A stretch of 37,002 bases of DNA from an uncultured Bacteroides sp. (GTDB lineage Bacteria > Bacteroidota > Bacteroidia > Bacteroidales > Bacteroidaceae), in the NCBI GenBank assembly GCA_944322285.1, contig CALUOR010000037.1, forward strand, positions 1-37,002, read 5' to 3'. This document shows, piece after piece, positions 14,172 through 23,571 of this stretch. A program made the translations under genes and the position numbers. A model generated the notes under the pieces. The model searched no databases, was not told the DNA's origin, and saw nothing but the letters and a program-made list of their open reading frames with translations. The stretch's first letter is position 1, and each line of letters begins with the position of its first letter.

Positions 14172-15641
14172 TTACTGCTCCTTTATCACTTCCAGACAGA
14201 TGGCGTCCTGCAACGCCCGTGCCGCCCGTGCCGAAAGCGCGTTCTGCACCATGATGGCAAAGGCTACCCAGCGGCCGGACTTGGTCTGCAGATAACCCGC
14301 CAGGCAGTTGACGCCCGTGTAGGACCCCGTCTTGGCATGTACCCGCTTGAAGCCCGGCGTACCGTAGCCCATGCGGTACTTCAGCGTGCCGTCCACCCCA
14401 CTGACGGGCAACGCCCGGTAGAGCGGGGCGAAGAGGTCGGTGCGGGCGTAGGCATAGCGCAACATGGCTACCAGCAGTTCGGGCGACAGATAGTCGTAGT
14501 GGGAGAGGCCGCAACCATCGGCCAGACTGTAGCGTTTGGGGTTCAGCCCTGCCTTGCGGATGAGTTTGCGCATCGCGTCCAGTCCATCATCGGCGGTTAC
14601 CTTCTTCTTGTGCGTGGCTTGTGCGCCTGTCCGGCAGAGCACGGCTTCGGCGTTCAGGTTGTCACTCTCCTTCAGCATCTCGTCTAATACGGCTTGGAAG
14701 GAGGTTTCATAGGCAGCCAGTTCCACTACCGCGCTGTCCGGCACCTGCCCGAAGCGGTAAGCCGCCCGGATGCCCTCGTGCGTACTGTCCGCCACGGCTG
14801 TACACCGGATGCCCGCCCGCATCAGCTTCTCGGTGAGCACGTGCAGGAAGAAGCTGCCGGAGTCGAACAGGCTCATCTCCCTACCTTCGCTGCGGCTGAC
14901 GTTTCCCGTCAGGGTAATCAAGTTGCTGTGGTGCATCCAGTCCCGGTTGACTTTCAGGGGCTGTTCACCGCGCGAATGGCTGTGCGTGTGGTTGTCGAAT
15001 GTATAATAGGTAGATGCGGGATAGCCTCGTACGAAAGCCGGGAAGCCCGGTTCGTCTGGACGGATGGCTATCTGGAGCACGCCTTTGTTCAGCATCAACG
15101 GCGACATATAGGGCTGATAGGCGGCGGGCGCATCGTCCCACAGCCAGCCTTCGCCCCAATAGAGCGAGTCCTTTAGCGATACATCGCCCACAATGTCGCC
15201 ATCCACCACACGGATGCCCTGTTCCGTCAGCTTTGCCACCAACTCCTCCATGGCATCCTCGTCAAACTCCGGGTCCATGTCGCCCACGGCATAGAGGTTG
15301 CCTTTCAGCGTATCGCCCTGCAACTTGCCGTCGGTGCAAAGCCTCGTACGGAAGGGACGGTTGGCGCCCGGCGTGGCCAAGGCCGTGATGGCGGTCATCA
15401 CTTTCATGGTGGAAGCCGGACGGGAGAGCTTGTCCGCCCGATACTCGTAAAGCGTGCGTCCCTTGCTGAGGTCGTAGATGCAAATGCCCGCCTCCGCCCC
15501 ACGCGGCATCTTATCAGCCAGCAAAGTGTCGATGCGTGCTTTCAGCAGGCTGTCTGGGTTGGCGGCAAAGATACTTATACATGTAAACAGGCATAAGCAA
15601 ACGCCTATGCCTGTCCGCTTCCATTCTAATAAATTGTACAT
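14172..15641 (-). CDS. dacB: D-alanyl-D-alanine carboxypeptidase/endopeptidase, PBP4 type
   Basis: A 489-residue periplasmic penicillin-binding protein (peptidase family S13) that trims or cleaves peptidoglycan cross-links. The start at 15641 (MYNLLEWKRT) gives a normal signal peptide with hydrophobic core IGVCLCLFTCISIFA; the longer frame to 15725 overlaps lpdA and is rejected. Catalytic motifs are SxxK at Ser77-Lys80 (STMK), SxN at Ser326-Asn328 (SDN) and KTG at Lys437. The long insert between SxxK and SxN is characteristic of PBP4. It begins 23 bases after lpdA on the same strand. Confidence 0.95.
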   Translation of the reverse strand: MYNLLEWKRTGIGVCLCLFTCISIFAANPDSLLKARIDTLLADKMPRGAEAGICIYDLSKGRTLYEYRADKLSRPASTMKVMTAITALATPGANRPFRTRLCTDGKLQGDTLKGNLYAVGDMDPEFDEDAMEELVAKLTEQGIRVVDGDIVGDVSLKDSLYWGEGWLWDDAPAAYQPYMSPLMLNKGVLQIAIRPDEPGFPAFVRGYPASTYYTFDNHTHSHSRGEQPLKVNRDWMHHSNLITLTGNVSRSEGREMSLFDSGSFFLHVLTEKLMRAGIRCTAVADSTHEGIRAAYRFGQVPDSAVVELAAYETSFQAVLDEMLKESDNLNAEAVLCRTGAQATHKKKVTADDGLDAMRKLIRKAGLNPKRYSLADGCGLSHYDYLSPELLVAMLRYAYARTDLFAPLYRALPVSGVDGTLKYRMGYGTPGFKRVHAKTGSYTGVNCLAGYLQTKSGRWVAFAIMVQNALSARAARALQDAICLEVIKEQ

Positions 15642-15664
15642 CGTAAATCGTAAAATTGTAAATG

Positions 15665-17029
15665 TCACAGTGCCTCCCGGAATATCTCTCCTACCGTAGG
15701 ATGCGGGAAGACGATGCGTTTCCACTCCTCCGCCTTCAGCTTCAAGTCAATGGCCATGGCGGCAAGCGTGATGATTTCCGAAGCGGGATTGCCCAGCACA
15801 TGTGCGCCCAGCACCGTATCATCCTCTGCCAAGAGCAGTTTGCACAAGCCGTTCACACCCTCATTCTCTGCCACGAAGCGTCCGCTGTAGGCCATGGGGA
15901 GCTTCACCGCCCGGCAGGCTATGCCTTTCTGCTTCAGCGATTCCTCTGTCTCGCCTACGCCCGCCACTTCGGGATTGGTGTACACCACACCGGGGACAGC
16001 CCGGTAGCTCATGGCGTCCGCACGTCCTAAGATGTCGTTTATCGCCACTTCGGCTTCACGTACGGCGGTATGCGCCAACAGGGAATAGCCTGTCAGGTCG
16101 CCGCAGACATAGACACCGGGGACGGATGTGCGCATGTGTTCGTCTACTTCGATGCGTCCCCGTTCGGTGGTCTGCAGGTTCAGGGTCTCCAAGCCAAAAC
16201 CTTTTGTCACCGGCCGGCGTCCTACGCTCATCAGCAACTTGTCGGCCGTTACCTCGCCCATGCCTTCCGCATCTTCATAAGCCACTTGCACCTTAGGTGT
16301 GCCGTCCTCAGCTGTCACATTGCGCAAGGCGGTTACTTTGGCACCCAATTTAAATGTTACACCCCGCTTGGCATACTCGGCACGGAGCAAGGCGGAAATC
16401 TCACGGTCCATGCTGCCTAATAGTTCGTCCATCATCTCTACAACGGTCACCTGCGTGCCCAAGCTGTTGAAGAAGGAAGCGAACTCCATGCCGATGACCC
16501 CTCCGCCAATGATGGCCAGCCGTGCGGGCAGTTCCTTGCACTCCAAGGCGTCGCGGTGCGTCCAGTAAGGCACGATGTCCGTGCCCGCAATGGGAGGGAT
16601 GAACGTTTCCGAGCCCGTGCAAATCAGTAAGTTGTCGCATTCGTATACTTCCTCGCCACAGCGCACGCGGTTCTTGTCTTCTATCGTGGCCGTACCTGTC
16701 ACCAACTTCACGCCCGCCGCCGTCAGCTTGGCTTTGACGCCCAACACCAACTTGCGCACCACCTTCTGCTTACGGGCGATGATTTTCGGCAAGTCGGGCG
16801 TGACGCTGCCTTCTACCTTCACGGCATACTTGGAAGCATGGCGTGCGTTGTCCAAAGTCTTGGCCGAATATAATAAAGTCTTGGTAGGAATACATCCTTC
16901 GTTCAGGCAGACGCCTCCTACGCTATTCTTCTCAAACAATACGACGCTAAGTCCTGCCTTTCCGGCGGCTTCGGCGGCCGTATAGCCCGCAGGCCCTCCG
17001 CCGATAATGGCTACTTGATATTTTTCCAT
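15665..17029 (-). CDS. lpdA: Dihydrolipoyl dehydrogenase
   Basis: A 454-residue FAD flavoprotein that reoxidises lipoamide in 2-oxo acid dehydrogenase or glycine cleavage complexes. It shows the FAD-binding GGGPAGYTAAEAAG, the redox pair in GGVCLNEGCIPTK (Cys41, Cys46), the NAD motif GGGVIGMEFASF and the C-terminal His443-Pro of HPTVGE with Glu448. Length is usual. No other subunits of an oxo-acid dehydrogenase lie nearby, so the complex it serves cannot be told from this window. Confidence 0.95.
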   Translation of the reverse strand: MEKYQVAIIGGGPAGYTAAEAAGKAGLSVVLFEKNSVGGVCLNEGCIPTKTLLYSAKTLDNARHASKYAVKVEGSVTPDLPKIIARKQKVVRKLVLGVKAKLTAAGVKLVTGTATIEDKNRVRCGEEVYECDNLLICTGSETFIPPIAGTDIVPYWTHRDALECKELPARLAIIGGGVIGMEFASFFNSLGTQVTVVEMMDELLGSMDREISALLRAEYAKRGVTFKLGAKVTALRNVTAEDGTPKVQVAYEDAEGMGEVTADKLLMSVGRRPVTKGFGLETLNLQTTERGRIEVDEHMRTSVPGVYVCGDLTGYSLLAHTAVREAEVAINDILGRADAMSYRAVPGVVYTNPEVAGVGETEESLKQKGIACRAVKLPMAYSGRFVAENEGVNGLCKLLLAEDDTVLGAHVLGNPASEIITLAAMAIDLKLKAEEWKRIVFPHPTVGEIFREAL

Positions 17030-17071
17030 GATAATAAATGTGTTAATATGCCCATGTGCCGATGAGGCGCA

Positions 17072-17740
17072 TTATAATAATTTAAACTCATATTCTTCTT
17101 CCCGCAAGAATTCGATGGCGCGCGGCAAGGCGTAAGCCAAGTTGCCATTGTCCCATGACTTCAATGAATCATGGAAAGTGATAATGGAACCGTTGCGCGC
17201 ATAACGCATGACGTTGGCCAACACTTGCGGCGGACGCAACTTCTTGCTATAATCGCGGGTGACGAGATCCCACATCACGATGCGGTACGTCCGTTTCAGC
17301 CGCATATATTGCGCCCAGCCCATATGGCCGTGCGGCGGACGAAACAACGGACGGAAATCCGGTGGCAAAGGAGGCAATTCTCCTTTTTCCCTCAGCTCCT
17401 GCATCAGACGGTCGGTCTGCAACGTATTTTCCAAGTAACGACCGGAAGTAAAATACCGTTTGCTGAAACCGCGTATATGGTTGAACGTGTGGTTGCCGAT
17501 GCGGTGCCCACGCTTCACCACTTGCCGAAACACCTCCGGATGCTTGCGCACGTTATCGCCTACCATGAAAAACGTCGCTTTAACGCCGTAGCGCTCCAGC
17601 ACATCAAGTACCCAGGGAGTGACGACCGGGATGGGACCGTCATCAAACGTCAGATAGACGGCCTTCTCTTCCGGATTCATACGCCACAAAGCGCCCGGAT
17701 ATAACTTGCGAAGCAATTGTGGAGGTTGTTCGATTAGCAC
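17072..17740 (-). CDS. Polysaccharide deacetylase (NodB homology)
   Basis: A 222-residue protein, a metal-dependent deacetylase of carbohydrate esterase family 4 type. Motif 1 is TFDDGP (Asp33, Asp34), motif 2 HRIGNHTFNH (metal His84 and His88), motif 3 FRPPHGH, and motif 5 is close to ITFHDS. The start is taken as GTG at 17740 because a stop codon lies directly upstream and MLIEQPPQLL is a plausible family start. No signal peptide is seen, which is unusual for an enzyme acting on cell-wall glycans. It probably shares a transcript with DUF2723 upstream and lpdA downstream (42-base gap). Confidence 0.88.
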   Translation of the reverse strand: MLIEQPPQLLRKLYPGALWRMNPEEKAVYLTFDDGPIPVVTPWVLDVLERYGVKATFFMVGDNVRKHPEVFRQVVKRGHRIGNHTFNHIRGFSKRYFTSGRYLENTLQTDRLMQELREKGELPPLPPDFRPLFRPPHGHMGWAQYMRLKRTYRIVMWDLVTRDYSKKLRPPQVLANVMRYARNGSIITFHDSLKSWDNGNLAYALPRAIEFLREEEYEFKLL

Positions 17741-17816
17741 CTATTCATTTACAATTTAACAATTTACTATTTACGATTTCCTTTTCTGAAAGCAGGAATC
17801 TAAAATCTTCACCATT

Positions 17817-20800
17817 TTAAACTCCTATCCGTTTCACGTACAAGTCATACAATGTCTCCAGTTTGTCCCGGTACGTAGGGGCAAGGGTCGATTTGTACTG
17901 CTCCATCTTTTTCACCACTTCATTGAGCAGCGCCCAGTGGTATTCAAACTCACGGGCGGAGATGAGGAAGCGATGCTCGTCCAGACTCATGTACCATGTC
18001 ATGTATTCTACGGCCTTGTCGCCCAGGGCGGCCGTCAGGCGATCGCCGTTCTCCAGGTCGTTCAGCTTATAGTAGGCTTCCGCCAAAGTCAGTGAACCGT
18101 TCTGCCAGTCGTAGGGCACATTCTCGGCGGGAATCATCTTCTCCACATAATCCAGAGCCTTACGGGCTTTATCGTCCTTTCCTTCGCGCAAAAGCTGGTC
18201 AATAAGCTGGGAGAAGATACGGCGATGCGAGTAGCACATGCGCATGGCGTTCTCGTCGATGTAGATGCCCGGCTTGTCGATGCCGCCGAACTTGAACTTG
18301 TTCATCAGGTTATCGTACATCTTCTCGCTGTCTATCCGGACGCCCGTCTTGTTCGTGTCGAACGGCGTGAAGCGGTAGGCCAGACCCTCCTGTATGAAGT
18401 GGTTGGACATGCCTAACTGGTTCTCCTGCCCTACGCTGACAGCGATGTAGAGGGGACGTTCCCAATTGGATTCCGCCAGCATCTCCAGCATCATCAATTC
18501 GCTCTTGTAGAGGGCGCGTTTGCCCTTCAGCGAGATGTGCATGTAGTCGGGTATCGTGTCGCCGGGTATCAGCATTCCGCTGCGTCGTACCGCTTCTTTA
18601 TCCACCTTTATCACAATGCTGTCCGTAGGGATGACACGCAAATCGGGATTCTTGCCGCGCACCCAATACTTCAGGATGTTCTTCAGTTCGTAAGGATTCT
18701 CGCCAAACTCCTTCTGCACATTGATTCGGGCTTCCGGATTACCGGTGAGGGCTTCTTTCTCCGCTTGGGCATAAAGGGCGTCAATGCTCTTCTTGAACTC
18801 CGGCTGCACGGGCACGTATTCATTCGTCCCTTCCACATACTCCGAACGATCCCACGTGATGGGCAATGAAGGCGAGTCGTAGGCCGGGCGCTTCATCTGG
18901 TCGATGTACCAGTCCGTCTGCAGGTAGCTCAGGTTGCATGTGCGGGCATCCGTACGGAATTCCTCCGTCTCCTGATTGTACCACAAGGGGAACGTATCAT
19001 TGTCGCCATTCGTATAAATGATGGGATTTCCCGTCTCCTGCAACGACATCAGATAGTTCTGCCCGAAGTCGCGGCACATATAGCGTCCGCTGCGGTCGTG
19101 GTCGTCCCACGTCTGGCTGGCCATCTGTATCGGCACGAACAGACAGATTATAGAAACAAGAGCCGCCGCGGGCAGTTCTTTCATCTTGGCGTAGTGTTGC
19201 AATAACCGTATCAATCCCGCTACGCCCATACCAATCCAGATAGCAAAGGCGTAGAACGAACCCGCATACGCATAATCACGTTCACGCGGCTGGCTGGGCG
19301 TCTGGTTCAGGTAGAGCACGATGGCGATACCCGTCATGAAGAACAGGAAGAACACAATCCAGAATTGCTGGATGCCTTTCTGTCCCCGGTAGGCTTGCCA
19401 CAACAAGCCGATGATGCCCAGCAGTAACGGCAGGCAATAGTACACGTTATGTCCCTTATTCTCTTTCAACTCTGTGGGCACCAGCGTCTGGTCGCCTATC
19501 AGCCAGTTGTCTATAAAGGAGATACCCGTTATCCAGTTGCCATGCTCTATCTCGCCGAAGCCTTGCAGGTCATTCTGACGGCCGGCGAAGTTCCACATGA
19601 AGTAACGCCAGTACATCCAATTCAACTGGTAGGAGAAGAAGAACTTGATGTTCTCCCATTGCGTGGGCATGTTCACCATCACCATCTCCCCGCACTGGTC
19701 GTAGGGCACGTCATGCCCTTTGATGTCCTGCCAAGCCAAATACTGTTGCGTGTGAGCGCTGCTGTACATGCGGGGGAACAACATGTTCTGCGCATACTCG
19801 TACTCAAAACGGCCGGGTATCTCGATGTATTGGTCTTTTTCATCGGGCGAGGTCTTTTCCTTACGGATAAACTTCGTGCCCTGATAACCGATACGAGGCT
19901 CGCAATAACCGTCTTTCACGTCCAACGCCACTTTCGAACTATATGCCGGCCCATAGAACAAGGGGCGCGTGCCGTACTGCTCACGACCCAGGTATTCGCC
20001 CAGCGTGAAGATGTCCTCCGGTGAATTTTGGTCCATCGGCGTATTGGCCGTCGAGCGGATAACAATGAGGGCATAGGATGAATAACCGATGACCATCATC
20101 ATGGTACACAGCAGGGCGGTGTTCAGCGTGCGTGCGCTCACGCGGTATTTCTCCTTGATGCGCGCCTGCGTCTTGGGGTTCAAGTAAAGCCACAACAGGG
20201 CGATGACTATCAGGCCGATGACAACCGAACTGGCTCCATGTCCGTAGAAAGGGATGCCCAGCATGGCAATGGTCAGCACGAAGGAAAGGGCCATGCGCAG
20301 CTTGTCGCGCTCCGTATAGCTCTCGTACACGCCCCACACGAGGCAGGCGGCCAATAGCACCACATAGACGATGACTCCGCTATTGAAAGGCATGCTCAAC
20401 GTGTTGACGAACAACAGCTCGAACCATCCGCCCACCTTCACGATGCCCGGCACGATGCCATAGAGCACTACGGCCACCAATACCATGGAGCCAATCAGTG
20501 CCAAAATGGAACCTTTCGCATTGGCATCGGGCACCTTTTTATAATAGTAAACCAACACAATGGCCGGCAGGCAAAGCAGGTTCAACAAGTGTACGCCGAT
20601 GGAAAGCCCTGTCAGATAGGCAATCAGGATGAGCCAACGGTCGCTATGAGGCTCGTCCGCCACGTCTTCCCACTTCAATATCAGCCAGAACACCACGGCG
20701 GTAAACAAGGACGAGAAAGCATATACCTCGCCTTCCACGGCCGAGAACCAGAACGTGTCGCTGAACGTATAAGCCAGCGCGCCTACCAGTCCGCTGCCCA

Positions 20801-21161
20801 TCACCGTAATCAGTTGCCCGCGGGTGATGTTGTTTTCATCCTTGATGACCAGCTTGCGCACCAAGTGCGTGATGGTCCAAAACAAGAACAAGATACATGC
20901 CCCGCTCATCAGCGCGCTCATGCAGTTCACCATGCGTGCCGCTTCCGAGGGACTTCCGCCCAACTGGGTGAAGAAGTTGGCCATCAACATGAAGAAAGGC
21001 GCTCCGGGCGGATGGCCTACTTCCAGTTTATAGCCGGTCGTGATAAATTCGCCGCAGTCCCAGAAACTGGCGGTCGGCTCGATGGTCAGCAGGTAGACCG
21101 TGGCCGCGATAAGGAAAGTAATCCAACCCGTCAGGTTGTTTACGAGTTTGTACTGTTTCAT
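17817..21161 (-). CDS. DUF2723 polytopic membrane protein (GT-C type)
   Basis: A 1114-residue protein. The N-terminal half holds a dozen or so hydrophobic helices, beginning with MKQYKLVNNLTGWITFLIAA and the DUF2723 signature FWDCGEFITTGYKLEVGHPPG, whose acidic residues and HPPG are where GT-C glycosyltransferases bind metal and lipid-linked sugar. The C-terminal half is soluble, with a TPR-like end. The eukaryotic relative TMEM260 is a protein O-mannosyltransferase, so a role in protein or envelope glycosylation is plausible but inferred. The start at 21161 is chosen because upstream residues to 21263 cross the promoter. Highly conserved in Bacteroidales next to metK. Confidence 0.9.
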   Translation of the reverse strand: MKQYKLVNNLTGWITFLIAATVYLLTIEPTASFWDCGEFITTGYKLEVGHPPGAPFFMLMANFFTQLGGSPSEAARMVNCMSALMSGACILFLFWTITHLVRKLVIKDENNITRGQLITVMGSGLVGALAYTFSDTFWFSAVEGEVYAFSSLFTAVVFWLILKWEDVADEPHSDRWLILIAYLTGLSIGVHLLNLLCLPAIVLVYYYKKVPDANAKGSILALIGSMVLVAVVLYGIVPGIVKVGGWFELLFVNTLSMPFNSGVIVYVVLLAACLVWGVYESYTERDKLRMALSFVLTIAMLGIPFYGHGASSVVIGLIVIALLWLYLNPKTQARIKEKYRVSARTLNTALLCTMMMVIGYSSYALIVIRSTANTPMDQNSPEDIFTLGEYLGREQYGTRPLFYGPAYSSKVALDVKDGYCEPRIGYQGTKFIRKEKTSPDEKDQYIEIPGRFEYEYAQNMLFPRMYSSAHTQQYLAWQDIKGHDVPYDQCGEMVMVNMPTQWENIKFFFSYQLNWMYWRYFMWNFAGRQNDLQGFGEIEHGNWITGISFIDNWLIGDQTLVPTELKENKGHNVYYCLPLLLGIIGLLWQAYRGQKGIQQFWIVFFLFFMTGIAIVLYLNQTPSQPRERDYAYAGSFYAFAIWIGMGVAGLIRLLQHYAKMKELPAAALVSIICLFVPIQMASQTWDDHDRSGRYMCRDFGQNYLMSLQETGNPIIYTNGDNDTFPLWYNQETEEFRTDARTCNLSYLQTDWYIDQMKRPAYDSPSLPITWDRSEYVEGTNEYVPVQPEFKKSIDALYAQAEKEALTGNPEARINVQKEFGENPYELKNILKYWVRGKNPDLRVIPTDSIVIKVDKEAVRRSGMLIPGDTIPDYMHISLKGKRALYKSELMMLEMLAESNWERPLYIAVSVGQENQLGMSNHFIQEGLAYRFTPFDTNKTGVRIDSEKMYDNLMNKFKFGGIDKPGIYIDENAMRMCYSHRRIFSQLIDQLLREGKDDKARKALDYVEKMIPAENVPYDWQNGSLTLAEAYYKLNDLENGDRLTAALGDKAVEYMTWYMSLDEHRFLISAREFEYHWALLNEVVKKMEQYKSTLAPTYRDKLETLYDLYVKRIGV

Positions 21162-21219
21162 TCTTTTTCTTAATGTGAGATATAACGTTATAAAACACTG
21201 CCCCGTGGGCAACAAAGCG

Positions 21220-21227
21220 CAAAGATA
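21220..21227 (-). promoter_or_regulatory. -7 box of the DUF2723 operon
   Basis: TATCTTTG on the minus strand, 59 bases before the ATG at 21161. The -33 box is not clear. Confidence 0.55.
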
Positions 21228-21354
21228 CACATTTCGCTTGAACTCCGTAGCGCCGCATCCCAATATTAGGATAAGTTAAAAGAAAAAGAGATGAAAATCG
21301 AATGCTTTTCAGTGTTAATCTTTCCTTTTTAGGCATTATTTCCGGGAAAAGCAC

Positions 21355-21362
21355 TATCTTTG
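21355..21362 (+). promoter_or_regulatory. -7 box of metK
   Basis: TATCTTTG matches TAnnTTTG and lies just before the riboswitch-like leader. It leaves a 5' leader of about 165 bases before metK. Confidence 0.6.
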
Positions 21363-21377
21363 CGCCCGAAAATCGAA

Positions 21378-21427
21378 ATGTGGAAAGATTTGAGTAGCTT
21401 GCAACCACAGAAAAAAATGCTAAAACA
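21378..21427 (+). ncRNA. SAM-II-type (metA motif) riboswitch in the metK leader
   Basis: The leader contains the SAM-II core in the right order: stem strand GTGG (21380-21383), GATTTG (21387-21392), TTGCAA (21399-21404), the closing strand CCAC (21405-21408), an A-rich linker, then GCTAAAA (21419-21425). TAGC at 21395-21398 can pair with GCTA at 21419-21422 as the pseudoknot. SAM-II is known to bind S-adenosylmethionine, the product of MetK, so feedback repression is expected. A G/C hairpin (about 21451-21467) lies between it and the gene and may belong to the expression platform. Confidence 0.75.
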
Positions 21428-21533
21428 CATACTTTTCTGAAACAGAAGCCGGACCGCGGCCGGCCTGCCCTACTCACCGTATTTCCCGTTTGTTTTACTT
21501 AATTATTCAATTTATTAATTAGTGTAGAAGTAT

Positions 21534-22826
21534 ATGGGATACTTGTTTACATCCGAATCGGTGTCGGAAGGACACCCCGACAAAGTGGCCGACCAAATAT
21601 CGGACGCTGTATTGGACAAACTTTTGGCTTACGACCCCCAGTCGAAAGTAGCATGCGAAACACTGGTCACCACGGGGCAGGTAATCTTGGCCGGTGAGGT
21701 AAAAACGAAAGCCTACGTGGACATGCCGCTCATTGCGCGCGAAGTCATCAAGAAAATCGGTTACACGAAAGGCGAATACATGTTCGAAAGCAACTCGTGC
21801 GGCGTGCTGAGCGCCATCCACGAGCAAAGCCCCGACATCAACCGGGGCGTGGAGCGTGAAGACCCCATGGAACAAGGAGCCGGAGACCAAGGCATGATGT
21901 TCGGCTATGCCACGAACGAAACGGAAAACTACATGCCCCTGTCGCTCGACCTGGCGCACCGCATCCTGCAGGTGCTGGCCGACATCCGTCGCGAGGGCAA
22001 GCAAATGACGTACCTGCGCCCCGATGCCAAGAGTCAGGTGACCATCGAATATGACGATAACGGGACGCCCGTCCGCATCGACACCATCGTTGTCTCCACT
22101 CAGCACGACGAATTTATCCGGCCTGCCGATGATAGCGAAGCGGCCCAGCTGAAGGCCGACGAGGAAATGCTGGCCATCATCCGCTATGACGTCATCAACA
22201 CGTTGATGCCGCGTGTCATCGCCTCCATCCACGCGCCCAAGGTCTTGGCTCTGTTCAACGACGACATCAAATATCACGTCAACCCTACCGGCAAGTTCGT
22301 CATCGGAGGCCCTCACGGAGACACGGGACTGACGGGGCGTAAGATTATCGTAGATACCTATGGAGGCAAAGGCGCCCACGGAGGCGGCGCTTTCTCCGGC
22401 AAAGACCCCTCAAAGGTAGACCGTTCCGCCGCCTATGCCGCACGCCACATCGCAAAGAATTTGGTGGCTGCCGGAGTGGCCGATGAGATATTGGTGCAGG
22501 TCAGCTATGCCATCGGTGTGGCGCGCCCCATCAACATCTATGTCAACACCTACGGACGAAGCCATGTGGCCATGAGCGATGGCGAGATTGCCCGCAAGAT
22601 AGACGAATTGTTCGACCTTCGTCCGAAGGCCATCGAAGACCGCCTGAAGTTGCGCAATCCCATCTATCAGGAAACAGCCGCCTACGGACACATGGGACGC
22701 GAACCGCAAGTGGTGACCAAGCATTTCCGTAGCCGTTATGAAGGCAACAAGGACATCGAAGTGGAACTTTTCACGTGGGAGAAACTGGATTATGTAGATA
22801 AGGTGAAAGCCGCTTTCGGTTTATAA
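21534..22826 (+). CDS. metK: S-adenosylmethionine synthetase
   Basis: Makes S-adenosylmethionine from methionine and ATP. The protein has 430 residues, the Bacteroidales length, somewhat longer than the 384 of E. coli. Motifs include [18 protein letters not shown] at the N-terminus (ATP/metal), the signature [12 protein letters not shown] and the glycine-rich [22 protein letters not shown] at 21534 is supported by the family N-terminus [16 protein letters not shown]. Single-gene unit between a riboswitch-like leader and a strong palindromic terminator. Confidence 0.97.
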   Translation: MGYLFTSESVSEGHPDKVADQISDAVLDKLLAYDPQSKVACETLVTTGQVILAGEVKTKAYVDMPLIAREVIKKIGYTKGEYMFESNSCGVLSAIHEQSPDINRGVEREDPMEQGAGDQGMMFGYATNETENYMPLSLDLAHRILQVLADIRREGKQMTYLRPDAKSQVTIEYDDNGTPVRIDTIVVSTQHDEFIRPADDSEAAQLKADEEMLAIIRYDVINTLMPRVIASIHAPKVLALFNDDIKYHVNPTGKFVIGGPHGDTGLTGRKIIVDTYGGKGAHGGGAFSGKDPSKVDRSAAYAARHIAKNLVAAGVADEILVQVSYAIGVARPINIYVNTYGRSHVAMSDGEIARKIDELFDLRPKAIEDRLKLRNPIYQETAAYGHMGREPQVVTKHFRSRYEGNKDIEVELFTWEKLDYVDKVKAAFGL

Positions 22827-22838
22827 ACCTTCCCTTAC

Positions 22839-22899
22839 ACAAAGTTTGGCGAAAGTCGTGCTTATGCCTCGCAAAGCATTATCCTTCGCCAAACTTTGT
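22839..22899 (+). terminator. Large palindromic terminator after metK
   Basis: Perfect 15-base arms ACAAAGTTTGGCGAA at 22839-22853 and its complement at 22885-22899, then a T-rich tail. The 31-base loop contains its own small stem (TGCTT/AAGCA). It begins 12 bases after the metK stop. Confidence 0.8.
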
Positions 22900-22940
22900 T
22901 TTGTGCGGTGTAGACATGCCGTTTTTTTGCGGAAAATTTC

Positions 22941-22948
22941 TACCTTTG
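22941..22948 (+). promoter_or_regulatory. -7 box of the LOG-hemD-rnpA cluster
   Basis: TACCTTTG, 33 bases before the ATG at 22981. A -33 box at the usual distance is not evident. Confidence 0.6.
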
Positions 22949-22980
22949 CCCGCAATAATAATATAGAGGTGAGAAAGCTA

Positions 22981-23571
22981 ATGATGAACAAAATAAATTC
23001 CGTGTGCGTCTATTGCGCTTCGAGCACCAAGATTGACGCTTTGTATGTAGACGCCGCCCATGAATTGGGGACATTGTTAGGCCAAGCCGGCATCCGTGTG
23101 ATAAACGGAGCCGGAAACCGTGGCCTGATGGCCGCCATATCCGATGCCGCACTGGCCGCGGGCGGAAAGGTGACAGGCGTCATTCCCCGCTTCATGGTAG
23201 AACAAGGCTGGCACCATACGGGGCTGACGGAGCTGATAGAGGTAGAAGACATGCACCAGCGGAAAGAGACGATGGCACGGTTGAGCGATGCGGTGATAGC
23301 CCTGCCCGGCGGATGCGGCACGCTGGAGGAGTTGATGGAAATCATCACCTGGAAGCAACTGGGGCTATATTTGAATCCTATTGTTATCTTAAATACCAAT
23401 GGTTATTATGACCTGCTGTCCGCTTTCTTTCGCCAAGCGATAGAAGAACATTTTATGGGTCCCCGGCATTTGGAGTTATGGCGTATGGCACATACGCCTC
23501 AAGAAGCTGTAGGCCTGATACATACTACGCCGCTATGGGACGTGGAAATACGTAAATTTACAGATATATGA
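22981..23571 (+). CDS. LOG-family nucleotide phosphoribohydrolase (TIGR00730)
   Basis: A 196-residue Rossmann-fold protein of the group once called lysine decarboxylase-like. The motif ALPGGCGTLEELMEI (PGGxGTxxE) with the preceding arginine/lysine (QRKETMARLSDA) marks the LOG family, which cleaves the N-glycosidic bond of adenine-type nucleoside 5'-monophosphates. The physiological substrate here is unknown. The start at 22981 (MMNKINSVCVYCASS) is chosen because family members begin just before VCVYCASS; the longer frame to 22846 crosses the metK terminator. It overlaps the next gene by four bases. Confidence 0.9.
   Translation: MMNKINSVCVYCASSTKIDALYVDAAHELGTLLGQAGIRVINGAGNRGLMAAISDAALAAGGKVTGVIPRFMVEQGWHHTGLTELIEVEDMHQRKETMARLSDAVIALPGGCGTLEELMEIITWKQLGLYLNPIVILNTNGYYDLLSAFFRQAIEEHFMGPRHLELWRMAHTPQEAVGLIHTTPLWDVEIRKFTDI

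Noticed and set aside
15642-15725. N-terminal extension of dacB
   Set aside because: It would overlap the end of lpdA and bury the signal peptide; the ATG at 15641 is preferred.
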